Below are positions 40,970-52,930 of a stretch of 64,000 nucleotides of DNA, piece by piece. Below the pieces are notes generated by a model. It worked only from the letters and a program-made list of their open reading frames with translations. It made no database searches and was not told the origin of the DNA. A program made the translations under genes and the position numbers. Position 1 is the stretch's first letter. Each line of letters opens with the position of its first letter. The DNA lies in assembly GCA_037975125.1 (NCBI GenBank), contig CM075852.1, positions 8,399,758-8,463,757 on the forward strand, in the 5' to 3' direction. The stretch is from Latrodectus hesperus. Lineage: Eukaryota; Arthropoda; Arachnida; Araneae; Theridiidae.

Positions 40970-42638
40970 AGAATATATTTATCCACAAATTATTATTTTT
41001 AACAGAGCATTTTTAGTCCACATATTACCAAAAATACTGATATTTTTCATTAAATATATGTGAATTAACTTTGTAAATACAGAAATAAGTTTCATTTACT
41101 TTAATAAAATAGAATATCTATAGTGGAATAAGAATATTAATAAGAGAAGACAATAGTTCTGTGATGCAAAAAAATTAAATTTCCAGTAAAAATATGGGAT
41201 GGTTTATTAAAATTCCCTTACTAATGAATTACTCCCAAATGAATAGTTGTAATTAATTAAAAAATAAAACATTAATGACTAGTAAAAATGTGTAAAATGA
41301 ATTCCATTTTTTTCTATGACCTTTGAAGAAATAACTTAAATGCCAATGAATAGACATGTGAAGTATAACAATATAATACGCATTTGATACTTTGTATTTC
41401 TGAAGAATTTGGAAACAGCTGTATTAAGATTTTATGAGAAGTCTTATATCATATGATTATTAGTGTTTAAGGACTATATAAAAATATAAATGCTTACAAT
41501 TGATTTTATAAAATTGTTATTTTCTGACTGAAATTTTATCTTATCGAATTCTATCTTGAAATAATATATTGAATTCATAAATGATACATGATTATGATTA
41601 TGTTATTCCGCACCATGCTATTATAAATGTTTTGAATCATTATTTTTTGAATTGTATCAAATGAGATTCTATCTAAGTTTATTTAGATTCTATTGAGTAA
41701 TTCTAGAGATAATCGATCAGATTTGAAAATTCTTTTAATTTTGAACACTGCCATGTATGATGAATGAAAAAAAAGAAACAATAAAATGTAAAGTTATCAG
41801 TAATATATTGAGACTAAATGTTATGCAAAAAGATTGCTTTAATAAAAGAAATCAATTATTCAAGGTAATAAATATCAATTAAGTTAATGTATTCAATCAT
41901 AATACGATGTTAAAAAATTTAATTTATTTTTCTGGAATTTATCTCTTATCACAAGTCTTACTTTTTTTAGCATCATATTCTGCATAATAAAATACTTTGA
42001 TTTTTATTGCATATTATTCAATTTCTTTCATATAATCTTAAAAAATTCTAATAAATAAGGAACTTAAAATTGTTATTAACACATTTTTTTCAAAATAAAA
42101 TGCAAAAATTTATAAATAATCTACCATTGAAAATATTTATACCACTTTAAAATGTTTACTTAAAATATGATCCTATTTTAATAAATACTAAGAGTTTTTA
42201 GGAATATTAAATAAATTATTTCGCAAGATAAAAAATAGATACCAAAGATTCTTTTTCTTAAATTTAAATATTAAACCCTACTTAACATCACTGTGCTTAT
42301 TTTTAATAAATAAATTCTATTTTTCAGATTAAAAAAAAACAAATTAAAACATTAATAATCAAATATCAATATAAACTATTAAAATTGAAAATTATTAATT
42401 TGTAAATTTTTCGACATAATTTTGCATAGAAAATGTGAAAATGAAAAAGTGAAATAACAAGTACTTAATCCATTTTTTGAACTTTAGAAATAAAAATTAA
42501 TTATTTCTAATTAATTTATATTAAAACGGTAAAATAATTATTTCAACTTAGGAATAATTATAGAACAGGCATTTTAAAAATAGTGGGAATAAGATATAAC
42601 TTCTCTAAATATATTATAATCACTTATCAAAATATTCT
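40970..42638. other. AT-rich noncoding DNA
   Basis: Nothing was recognised. Confidence 0.5.
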
Positions 42639-42898
42639 GCCGCCTACCCTGTGTAGTGGTCAGAGTCCCTGACTGCGGATAGGGAGGTCCTGGGTTCGAA
42701 TCCCAGTTCGAACATGGATGTATTTCCTCTCTCTGTCTATCCTTTGTCCTTTCTTTGTATGAATGGTTGCCTACCCTATAAACGGGTCCCTATAGCATGT
42801 GTGTACTGAGGAAGTCGGACTCCACACCAAGGTTCAGTTGGAAAAGTGGAGCAGCGCACCCCATATTGTCAGCCTGGCGGGAACAAGACAACAACATT
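42639..42898 (+). mobile_element. SINE family B, copy 1, ~260 bp
   Basis: tRNA-like head with A-box 'tgtgtagtggtcagagt' and perfect B box GGTTCGAATCC (42693-42703). The body ('ttgcctaccctataaacggg', 'gtgtgtactgaggaagtcgg') ends in 'agacaacaacatt'. It is closely similar to 49426-49691. Imperfect flanking repeats (AAAATATTCT before, AAAAAATTCT after) may be the target duplication. Confidence 0.92.
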
Positions 42899-44395
42899 AA
42901 AAAATTCTGATAATTAATTCTTATAATTAATTGTAAATAAATTAAATACTTTAAAATTATTATCATTACATTAAACCACTAAATATTATAATCATCACGA
43001 TAAATTCCAATCATAAAACAAATAGACCTATATTCTTTTCTTTTAACTTCCCGCGTATAACAATATTATCTCAAAGAGAATTAAAAATAATTAACCATAA
43101 GTAATTTTAAATGTAAGATCCACATTATATATTTTTAGAAGACCGATAAACAATATTACGATCATTCTATTATAAATGCTAATTTAACTTGGTTTTAAAT
43201 TTAATTTTAGCAAAATTATAAAGTAAAAGAACTCCACTAATTGAAGAATCACTAACTGCATTCTGAGAAAAAAAGTTTCAAATACCTAACCCCATAAAAT
43301 TTTTAATATTTACAATTCATTACTCACAAAAATCAAACTAACATGTTTAAAAAATTCAAAATATCTGCAAACTATGTTTTAAAACGATGTATGCTGAGGA
43401 AATTACGAATCTTAATAAATTTTTATAGTTTTTAAATAATAATAATATAACAACCTCAAATAAAAAATTAATTTTTTTAAAAAAAAATCGAAAATTGAGA
43501 GCTTGAAATTTAACGGTTTGTGTTAAGTAAATATGTAGAATTCGAATAGAAAAAAATTGTGAAAACTGTTTCAATAAAAATAACAATTTCCATTCAATGA
43601 AGCTTTTTATCAAAACTAAAATATAATAATAAATTTTATATTGCAATTTAAATTTAACCATATTATCCTTCGTCCTAATCTTTATGAAGACATTCATCTT
43701 TCTCGGTCACAAAGTAATAACAAAATTTATTATCATTAAATCACTCCATTATGTTCTATAGTACAAAGTTTTCCAAAGCATATTTGTGCGAAACGTTGCT
43801 TTGTAATCAGTGTCTCTACTTTAAGCCTAAAACCTCGAATCTAAAACAGAATTATATTATTTATTCTTACAATAGAAAATTGAATACTTCTTTCTTCTCA
43901 GTATCGAATTTTTTTGATTAAAACTATTCAATAAAAGGAACTTCTTTGAAATTGTATTCTATTCGTACTTTTTAATAAATTTACATAGTGCATTAGAAAA
44001 TTGCTTTTGAGATAGATACTTTAGTAGTAAATGATTTTTCTAAAATAAATATTTATGTTCCACCTCAATTGATGGAATTCGCGTGTTTTATTTCAATTAT
44101 AATATTTTAATGCCGGATGAGTATTGTTTTATACTATTTCCTGCTAATGTTCGGTAAAGTATTTGATAAATTCCACACAATATTTTAGAATTCCCACGTT
44201 TTTATTATATTTTAAAATTCAACCTACTCTAATAAATAATGAATAAGTTAAAAGCTAAATCAGTTTTATAACTGTAAGATTATTCATTAATGTTCAGTGT
44301 TAGAAAAATAATAAGTATATTATAAGCAATTTAACATTAAAGTTTTTGCATGTTATAAATTTATAGCTTATTGGATAATTGTATTTATTTCTCAG
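42899..44395. other. AT-rich sequence ahead of the first coding exon
   Basis: No coding sequence was recognised. It ends in the polypyrimidine tract and acceptor 'tgtatttatttctcag' at 44380-44395. The 113-codon minus-strand ORF at 43356-43697 is composed of AT-rich runs and is not called. Confidence 0.5.
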
Positions 44396-44401
44396 TAGAA
44401 G

Positions 44402-44623
44402 ATGGCAACGAAGACGCTGACGGTTCCAGTTGCTCCTGGACCATCATGCAATGGAGAATTGAATCCTCGACAGCTGATGCAGCTGACTGTCCTGTATCCC
44501 CAGGGAGGGATAATAGGGTGGAAGAAGCGAACCCTCTACATTCTGCTCATTCTTCTAGTTTCTGTGGTGGTCATCAACATGACTCTCATCCTATGGATCA
44601 TCAAAATCATGGACTTGACCTCG
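44402..44623 (+). CDS. Gamma/delta-sarcoglycan, first coding exon (N-terminus and transmembrane segment)
   Basis: Sarcoglycans are subunits of the dystrophin-glycoprotein complex that links cytoskeleton to extracellular matrix in muscle. This exon encodes 74 residues: a ~35-residue cytoplasmic N-terminus, then 'GIIGWKKRTLYILLIL' with the family's G-[IV]-x-GW[RK]KR juxtamembrane signature at residues 36-43, and one hydrophobic helix (about 44-69), giving the type II topology. It ends 'WIIKIMDLTS', like 'WILKVM' in animal gamma/delta-sarcoglycans. The exon begins at 44396 after 'ttatttctcag' and reads TAG-AAG-ATG. The in-frame UAG excludes any upstream start, so ATG 44402 is right and earlier exons are noncoding. 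The donor is TCG|GTCAGT at 44624; phase 0 joins exactly to 49092. The frame open to 44656 is intron read-through. Confidence 0.88.
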
Positions 44624-45599
44624 GTCAGTTACTTTGTCTTAAACGAGTATTTTTAATGAATAAATGTCTCTTAAATACGACTAATCATTTGGGCATGAAA
44701 TAAGATAAAATAAGAAACAATGGTTTGATATAACAATAGAAGAACCTAAATGTGATATAATGTGACCAAACAATTTTGTATTAAAGAATATAGCTTACAT
44801 TTAAATATAAATACTGAATTTAAAATTATAAGAACATTTTTTGTAACTTTAATTGATGCAAAAATGCTTCACCTATTTCGAAAATTCTTAAATACGCTAT
44901 TATTATTCTTTTAGAATATTTATTTATAGTTCTTAAGGAATCCAAAAATAGTACAGATTTAGTTATGATTTTTTATTCATGGTCATTCAAACTTTTTAAA
45001 TTATTATTCAGGCTAATATAATGATCTGAAAATCTTACAGCTTTACGTTTAATGAACTGTTTCATGTTTATTTTATTTTATTCTAAAAACCAAACAAGTG
45101 TAAATTGAAATAAAAGTTAAAACAATTGAAGAAATTAAAAATAAATTAATGAAAATAAATGAGGAATTTATTTTATTTCCAGAAAATCTCAATGATACTA
45201 ATCATTGCTTTGAAAAATATGAAAAAATAGTCATTTTTAAAAACAATTAATTCAGCAGGCAAAATATGAGGGATATAAAAACAATGGGAACATCTTCTTA
45301 ATAGGAAGAATGTTAAAATATACTCCAGGATAATAATTTAGATGAATGTAAATAGCAGTAAATATATTACTTGCACATGATACAAGGTGTTCAGTATGGC
45401 TCGTAGCTATAAAATACAATAACAAACTGCCCTCACCCGCTTTCGAAGTGGTCACCTCAAATCATTGAAATTTTCTGAGGGCACCAAAATTTTCGAGACC
45501 TTTACCAATTGTTTCGCAGAACAGGCTACGCCAGAACACATCTTTGAGTGCCTGGGGCTATCTAAGCATGGTTTATAAAACGATCCTTTATTGGTGTTT

Positions 45600-45681
45600 G
45601 ATTTTTTTGGGGGGTGGTCAACATTATGGACCTGGCCTAGCGCTGCTGGCCAAAGGGGGTATGCAACAACAACAGATGTTT
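45600..45681 (+). mobile_element. Possible 3' end of a third SINE
   Basis: 'ctggcctagcgctgctggcc' followed by 'aaagggggtatgcaacaacaacag' resembles the ends of families A and B: a short GGCC-type hairpin just before (AAC)n. The head was not recognised; the sequence back to about 45430 could belong to it. Confidence 0.4.
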
Positions 45682-47962
45682 AATATGGTATGTAATCCAT
45701 TCAATCAGCTAAGACTCTTGAACATCTGTTTTTCATTAATGTGATGAGATTAATGATAAGACATTGACTATACAATCTCCAAGTTCTGGACAGTATAAGA
45801 AGACAATTGACTCGCAATAATATGACATCAGAGCATCCACAAAAATACACGGAAACCGTTGGTGCTCAACACATATTTTTAGCCACTTGCATGTCTTCTA
45901 AGAGATAAGAAATACGATATCACTTTGAAAATACTATAAAGAAAGGAAATCACCAGTGGCAGCATAAGGAATAACATAAAAACTTAATATCTTATCAACC
46001 ATTCCGAATGATATGCAGATCCGTATGTCCGCCAATATTAGTTTCTGTCTTCGCCATCCAACCCTTTCTATAATGGGATCTTCCGGAATGAATTCAAGAT
46101 TATTTCGAATATTTCTGTTTGTATCACAACAAGTTTAGGCTCACACTAAAACCTAAATCTGAAACCATCAGTAAACAATATTTTATTAGCATCCAATTTC
46201 GCTTTTGTTTATGTTTATCCATAGGACTCGAACCTTTTTTTGTGTTTGTGTATCTGTGTAATCTAACAATCATGAATATATGAATTTATTTTAAACAAAT
46301 ACAGTTTCCATATCTGGATGTTGTCAGAAATTTTAATTTTTTCGAACTTACTCCCCAAAATTCAAAAATATTGGCCTTTTTATTATAATTTCGACGTGTT
46401 TCAATTCGAAAATACAAAATGATTTAATATATTTATTTTGATATTGGTAATTAAACATGTCAAAAATATAAAGTATATATAGGCATACGTTTGAATGAAT
46501 GTGCCTTTAAGAGTATGTATTATGCATGTTTAGAAACTACTTCATCTTTATGATCAATAGAACTCACATAAATATTAAAATAATCACCAGTTTAATTTTT
46601 ATTTTAATTTCACGCAACTTTAGTGTCAGTGCAATAAAAACTAAAATTATTTTTATGCCATGCATGAAAGAGCGAAAAGTCTCAAAAACACAAAACAATA
46701 TAAAATTTTCACATTGCGATAACCTCATTATAAAAAATAAGTAAAACTTTTGTGATTTATCTCGCAATAAATATTATCACCTCAATCCAAAAAGAAAACT
46801 AAAAAAATATATGTATCAGTAACCTCTCATCTACCAAAAGTGAAAGAAACACTATAACTTAATATATTTCCCCATCTAAATTTCCAGAAATAAAAGCAAC
46901 TTCTTCGTTACGAGAGGCTACAATTAATGTCACGGAAAAGTATGGCCTCAATTGTTCCTCACTCAATACATGAGGTTAACGCATACTTTGGCGATTTTCC
47001 CGTCCTTATCTGACTTGCACCGACACTAGATAACAGTAATAGCCTTGATGCTTTGAAATTTATCGACATTCCTCAAATTAAGTTCGCCAAGGACTCCGTT
47101 ATCAGCAGCATGATATGCGAGACAATTTAAAATACTCTCTTTCCTTTTATTTTTTTCTTCAGTTATTGATTTGCAACAGAGGCCCTGACTTAAAGTATTG
47201 GATTTTAAATAGCAGATGATGATGTTTTGTTTACATTTTTTTTTTTACCTTCTTTGCAGTAAATTTGCAGTGTGAAAAGGTTTCTACATTCTTAATGGTA
47301 ATGTTATTGCTGAAAAAAGGGGAAATTGTCTATGAGATTGAAATCATTTGATTAAGCCTCTTGAGAAATAAATTAAATACCAATTAATGAAAGTGGTTTT
47401 TATTTTTTCAACATGGTATTCAAACCGAAACAATTTTTAATGGTGTTTTAAAAAAATTATTTTTGTTAATGATAATATCGGAAATAAAAATTAAAATTTT
47501 ACCAAGAAAATTACTAAAGATAAATACTACTTACTAAACTTGAAGTGATTAAAAAAATTTTATATGTCACACAAGGTCATTTAAAGGTTAAATGGAAATA
47601 GTGAGAACCCAATTTGAGAAGACATTTGTCTAATATCTGATAGAAATGGAATTCTTACCTGAGGCCAGACAAGGGATGATATAATGACAGAACTAATGCA
47701 GTTCATTTAATCAAACTCTAATGTTCCTTTGCAAGAATAGTAAAAGTATCTTTAGAAGCTCTTGATTCAAAATTAATAGCTTTTCAGCATTCTTTATTGA
47801 TTTTGATTTGGCTAGTACAGTAATACTGGATGTAATAAAACATACAATACTATCGATAAAGTTTAAATTCAGAATTTATTACTAAGACTTTTATGCTTTA
47901 AATAATTTAAGTAAAATCAAACTGATATACGATTCAGAAAGTTAAGTTATTTCCTTTTCTAG

Positions 47963-48280
<318 letters not shown>

Positions 48281-49070
48281 AAATTAAATTAAATAATATA
48301 TTTGACATTCGAACATTCTGCTAAAAAGAATTTTAGATAGTTTCTACAGAGAATAAACATGCAATAAAATTGTTTATAGAATTATTAAACTTATTCGAAA
48401 TTAACTGCTTTTTATTTATATTTGCATAAGTTTTTTATTTAAAATGTTCTTAATTTGATTTTAATAAAACGCTCATATTTCGTTCATAACAAATGTTTTT
48501 CTTAATATTCGATTCAAACCCTCTTTAACAAAAAAAGTTAAAAGTGAATCATTTATACATAACACGTTATATGAGGTCGTATGAGCGCGTTTTACGAGAA
48601 TGCTGGTACAGCGCGTTTTTTAATAACGCGGAATTAATATACCGTGTTATAGGGAAGATTACTATGTATATATATTTATATGTAAAGAAAGAGAGAAAGA
48701 GATTCGTAAGTATATGACTTAATAACTTTATGTTCTTCAATTTTATGCTATAAGTAAATTGGAATAACATAAAATATGTATTATTTAACGGTTATTGCAT
48801 TATTATTTATCAATATTTGCATTTTTATTTCGAAAATCCCTTCCCTACACAATATTTTCCACGTCTAAAACTAACCATAAGTTGGTACAAATAAAATTAA
48901 TACAAAAATAGAGATACTTCAGACATAATGAAATAATCATAGCTCATAAAATCATTTATAACAAATAATTTATGTATTCTAAACACATTGACGTGTAAAA
49001 AATTTTAGTTTCCTAATCGAGACTGTAACTGGTCTTCTCTTAAGAAAAAATTTTAAATTCTCCAGTTTTA
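48281..49070. other. End of intron 2, no other feature
   Basis: AT-rich. Near 48570-48640 there is a CpG-containing patch ('gagcgcgttttacgag', 'cagcgcgttttttaataacg') with repeated 'gcgcgtttt'. No gene was recognised. Confidence 0.4.
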
Positions 49071-49091
49071 TTGTATGTTTCACTGTTCCAG

Positions 49092-49193
49092 GAAGGCCCC
49101 GGAAAAATGCGACTTTCAGAGAAAGGAATTCAGTTGGGGAGCGCAGTTGAGTTCTTGGGCACACTCAGCGGCAAGCAAATCCTGGTGGATCCC
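49092..49193 (+). CDS. Gamma/delta-sarcoglycan, second coding exon (start of extracellular domain)
   Basis: 102 bases encode 34 residues, starting 'EGPGKMRLSEKGIQLGSAVE' and ending 'KQILVDP'. They align with the juxtamembrane extracellular segment of gamma/delta-sarcoglycans (G-x-G-x-[LM]-[RK]-[IL]-x-[ED]-K-G-[LI]-x-L ... EFL ... L). The acceptor is 'ttcactgttccag|GAAG' and the donor CCC|GTAAGT, both near consensus. Phase 0 at both ends joins cleanly to 44623. The remaining extracellular region, including the C-terminal cysteines of the family, is not in the window, so intron 3 exceeds 14.8 kb. Homology is from memory of the family, but two phase-matched exons with correct order and splice sites make it firm. 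Confidence 0.85.
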
Positions 49194-49412
49194 GTAAGTA
49201 CTTCCCTTCCGAGTTATAACTGCTTTTTCAGAAAACGAGTTACGTTTTTTATGCCACTTAAAAACATCATTGATAAACTTAAACAAAAAAGAAATGTGAG
49301 GCCCAACTAGCTTAATTAGTTTTAGGGATCACTTTCTTGAGATCAATCATCAGAGCAGACTGTACTTTTGGCAAACATTGTCTTACAAAGATGTATTACA
49401 AATGCAGAATAA
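49194..49412 (+). other. Start of sarcoglycan intron 3
   Basis: Begins at GTAAGT; no further exon was recognised to the end of the window. Intron 3 contains SINE-B copy 2, mariner copy 2, the LINE tail, the Tc1-like element and the Gypsy element listed below. Confidence 0.7.
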
Positions 49413-49704
49413 ATTAAATATTTCTGCTGCCCAAATTGTCTAGTGGTCAGCGTGCCTGGCTTGCGGATAGGTAGGTTCTAGGTTCGAATCCCGGTTCGAG
49501 CATAGATGTTCTTTCTCTCTCTATCTATCCTTTCTTTGTATGAATGAGGTGTAAATGGTTGCCTACCCTATAAACGGGTACCTATGGCATGTGTGTACTG
49601 AGGAAGTCGGACTCCACACCTAAAATGGTTCAATTGGAAAAGTGGAGCAGCGCACTCCATATTGCCAGCCTAGCTGGTACACAACAACAACATTAAATAT
49701 TTCT
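49413..49704 (+). repeat. 13-bp target-site duplication of SINE-B copy 2
   Basis: ATTAAATATTTCT occurs at 49413-49425 immediately before the element and at 49692-49704 immediately after its (AAC)n tail. It is an exact direct repeat. Confidence 0.95.
49426..49691 (+). mobile_element. SINE family B, copy 2, 266 bp
   Basis: tRNA-like head with 'tgtctagtggtcagcgtgcc' (A box) and GGTTCGAATCC at 49481-49491 (B box). The body is as in copy 1, with an extra 'aggtgtaa' stretch, ending 'tacacaacaacaac'. The 13-bp exact target duplication shows retroposition. The head resembles an eukaryotic tRNA, but I cannot name the isotype with confidence. Confidence 0.95.
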
Positions 49705-49865
49705 CTTTCTATGATCAAATAAGAATGACTCTTCGAGTGAAATATATATATCAATGAAATATCTTTTTAGCCTACTAATCATTCAGTTTTGTAAATTTGT
49801 ATCTATGTTCAACGCTGGAGACATTTTATAGTTTTTTTTAAAATTGTCAATTAATGAACCATGTA

Positions 49866-50758
49866 TTAGGTTGGTGCGTATGAAATGTCGGATTCTTAAG
49901 TGATTGTATAAAACTGCATATCTTTCTTCAAAAGCTGTTTATTCAATCAAAGTATGCTCCATTCGCTTCAATACACTTCTCCCAACGAGATTTTAAAGCG
50001 TAGATGCCTGTCTTAAAAACATTTTGGTCTTTAGAATTAATAAACTCTGATATCGAGTTTTTTAGACTGTCTTCATTTTCATAGTGTTTGCCCCTTAAAA
50101 ACAGCTCTAAATGCTTGAAAAAATGAAAATCGGTCGGCGAGAGATCCGGTGAATAGGGTGGATGCTGCAATGATGAGCATACGTTTAACCGATCCAGCTT
50201 ATTTCGCTCTGTCAGTGCGTGCAGTACCCACTTGTCCATCTTCTTAACCTTGCCAATCTCAGAAAGGTGTCTCAATATCGTTGTATGGTCAACTTTCATC
50301 CTGATAGCAAGTTCCCTCGTGGATACGGCTGGATCCGCTTCCACTAGAGCCTTCAGGTCATCATTCTTCACAGACGTTTTGGGTCTTCCGCGCGGCTCAT
50401 TTTGCAGTGAAAAATCGCCAGTCCGAAATTTTTCGAACCAACGCTGCACTTTCCGATCGTTAACCGTATTCTCCCCAAACGCTTGGTTTATGTTGCGTGC
50501 AGCTTTTGCAGCACTATTACCAAGTTTGTACTCATATAAGAAAATGACGCGAATGTCGGCAGAATTCATATCGGCAATAAACTCAAAAGAAATAAAAAAG
50601 GGAAGACCTTCGAGAAAACCTATTTTGCTGAAATGAGTCTCTGGCAATGGACAAAACGAGTATGAATGAGGTTATGCCAAATACAAAAGTATAACGAAAA
50701 CAGGGAGGAAAACGTCCGCATGTAAAGAGAATCCGACATTTCATACGCACCAACCTAA
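49866..50758 (-). mobile_element. Mariner element copy 2, internally deleted, 893 bp
   Basis: 31-bp terminal inverted repeats (TTAGGTTGGTGCGTATGAAA...) match exactly at both ends, with TA at 49864-49865 and 50759-50760. It is nearly identical to 22492-23375 and shares the same internal deletion. The transposase frame on the minus strand is still open here. Intact termini suggest it could be mobilised in trans if a full-length relative exists in the genome. Confidence 0.95.
49943..50569 (-). CDS. Mariner transposase lacking the catalytic centre (208 aa, open)
   Basis: Read from Met at 50569 ('MNSADIRVIFLYEYKLG'), the start typical of SETMAR/Hsmar1-like mariners; an in-frame Met at 50647 lies in the leader. 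Order: HTH1 (residues ~5-40), 'GRPKTSV' linker, HTH2 ('HTTILRHLSEIGKVKK', ~93-110), 'KWVLHALTERNKLDR', then a direct jump after 'LNVCSSL' to 'QHPPYSPDLSPTDFHFFKHL', the third catalytic Asp region, and a normal C-terminus. Mariner transposases are about 345 residues with a DD34D triad. The part carrying the first two Asp is missing without loss of frame. The product could bind TIRs but should not cleave. Whether it is expressed is unknown. Confidence 0.88.
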   Translation of the reverse strand: MNSADIRVIFLYEYKLGNSAAKAARNINQAFGENTVNDRKVQRWFEKFRTGDFSLQNEPRGRPKTSVKNDDLKALVEADPAVSTRELAIRMKVDHTTILRHLSEIGKVKKMDKWVLHALTERNKLDRLNVCSSLQHPPYSPDLSPTDFHFFKHLELFLRGKHYENEDSLKNSISEFINSKDQNVFKTGIYALKSRWEKCIEANGAYFD

Positions 50759-50760
50759 TA

Positions 50761-52486
50761 AATTGTATCTTTGAAAATGAAAGTTCCGTTAAAAATTTTT
50801 TAAAACCCTTGCAATTCGCTACGTAAAATTAAATGAATTAACTCCATTTTTAGATTTTCGAGAATATTGTTCAAATTAACATAAAGTGCTTATGATACAT
50901 TTACAAACATAATATCATATTTTGCTAACTTTGAAAAGCGATTTTCAAATTCAGTCATAAATTTCCTTATTCCTTAAAGTACTTACGAGAAATTTTTATC
51001 TTAAATTTGTGAGAAGTTATTTAACAGTCCAGAATACTGATGAATAAGTTGACATTCAACTAACAATTTATTATTAAAAGCTTTAATCATATTATAAATA
51101 TCTATTACTAAATTATCCTATATCTTAGCAAAACTTTTTTTATTCAATTTCGTTATATCCACAGAAAGCATGGTCTAACACTCAAACATCTTCAGAACAG
51201 ATTCTTGCATTTCGGTTTATAAAGATGCATATTTCCAAGACGCAACTTAAAAATCATTTTAAGCATTTTCTGTTATTTAGTCAATAACTATTGATGAGAT
51301 ATACTGGAACCTACTTTGCAACAGAATCCTTTGAAACAACAATGCACAAGAACCATATGAACGGGTGATCTTTATAGCTACGTTCAAAAGGTGATTCGTG
51401 AATGATACACCGAAGTAGTATTTCTCATTTGTGGATATCAAATGTAGATCTATTGTTCGTAACCACTCTTATGCCTTATAACAACGACACACTCAAATTT
51501 TCATTCAATTTTATTTACATACAATGAAAAGTGCAGGTTTCAACCGATACATAAAATGGCCAATTAAGACACAAAATTTTATATGATGGACTGGATATTT
51601 GTTGGACCTTGTTTACGTTACAAAAATATTACGATAAAGTAAAATGTATCAAATATCAGCTTACAGTGATATCATAATGCAGTGAAATTGCACACAAAAA
51701 TGTACAATTGACTGATTGATTTGCGATCATTTGCGTATACTATTCTGTAAATCATGTTTCGTATCGAAACTATTTTCTTTTTGTAACTGTTTTAACACAA
51801 ACAGGTAAAATAAAATTAAAATCATAAGATGTGAAACCATTTACAGGTATTACATTGTTGGATCTTAAAAGTGATTTTTTTAATTGCAACAACTTAATAA
51901 TTATTTAATCAAGGGACAAATTCATTAATAAGATTTTTTTTTAAATTTTTTTTACCAAAAAAAAAAGAAAAAAAACATTGAATGGGGCAAAACAATTATA
52001 CTGTCGATCAATTTTTTTACACTTAATTAACAAATTTACTAAAAATGTGTTGTAAAATACTAATCCGCAGTTCTCATCATACTTAATTTTTAGCAAAGAA
52101 GGAACACAAATATCATTTTGATATAAATAAGAATCTTTTTTTTTCAATTTTGTTTACTATGGATTTTATCTATTCATAATGAGAACTGAACATAAAGGAA
52201 GAAAAGATATAAGTAAAAATAAGTAGAATAAAAAAAATGAGTGAAATGAAAAAGAAAATTATTGACTTAAATTGTTTTATTCTCTGATTACTAATACTCT
52301 CTATAAGCCTATGTAAATATTTTATATATTAACTCAATATTTACTTGAGAACATTTCAGTTTTGAATCTTTGTTAAGGAAAATAAGCGATGGAATTTCAT
52401 AAATTCCTTTGATTTAAGATAGAGTGCAGACAAGTTCATTATTTAAATATATTATCTCTTTATGTAATAGTAAAACTAACTGCTAA
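50761..52486. other. No gene recognised within intron 3
   Basis: 51150-51760 is less AT-rich and free of simple repeats, possibly an old element. The rest is AT-rich. A long A/T-run segment lies at 51930-51990. Confidence 0.35.
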
Positions 52487-52510
52487 TAACAACGTACATT
52501 TATGAATTTC

Positions 52511-52571
<61 letters not shown>

Positions 52572-52590
52572 TCATAAATGCACGTTGTTA
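52487..52590. repeat. 26-bp inverted repeat enclosing a (TA)n tract
   Basis: The arm 52487-52512 ('taacaacgtacatttatgaa...') pairs with 52565-52590 at 25 of 26 positions. Between them is about 50 bp of pure TA (52513-52564). The whole could extrude as a long cruciform. A partial third copy of the arm end ('catgaatttcatata') follows at about 52594. Confidence 0.9.
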
Positions 52591-52690
52591 TTTCATGAAT
52601 TTCATATACATAAATATATTTTAAAATCTAATAATAAATCATAAAAAGAAAAAGTATGTATAAATATAATGTAAAAAACCTATTGCGCGC

Positions 52691-52930
52691 AGAAAGGCAA
52701 ATAGGTTCCTATGGGGTGGTTCCCCAAGAAAATCAAACAGAGTTAAAAAAATCACAGTTAAGAAAGAGTAAGCGATATTGGTTAAAATATGGACATGAAA
52801 TTAAAATATGATGAACAGTGAATAGTTCATCACACGTTTCACACCGAGGATTTAATTCATTTAAATTAAATACAGAAAGCATTGAAAAATCCATATTTGG
52901 TGGAAGAAAACTACGAATAATATTTTTCAT
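52691..52930 (-). pseudogene. 3' end of a non-LTR retrotransposon (LINE), C-terminal tail
   Basis: The minus strand encodes 65 residues with 'RCETCDELFTVHHILISCPY' followed by 'FNQYRLLFL' and a stop at 52733. The C-x2-C-x(7-8)-H-x4-C pattern with 'HHILISC' is typical of the C-terminal zinc-binding tail that follows the reverse transcriptase in several arthropod LINE clades (Jockey/I-like). Nothing of the RT domain was recognised upstream (above 52930), so the copy is 5'-truncated, as most LINE copies are. The 3' flank to about 52691 is GC-richer and is probably its 3' UTR. Confidence 0.65.

Noticed and set aside
44371..44703. 110-codon ORF overlapping the first sarcoglycan coding exon
   Set aside because: It is another frame of the same exon running into the intron; the family match and splice phase support the frame starting at 44402.
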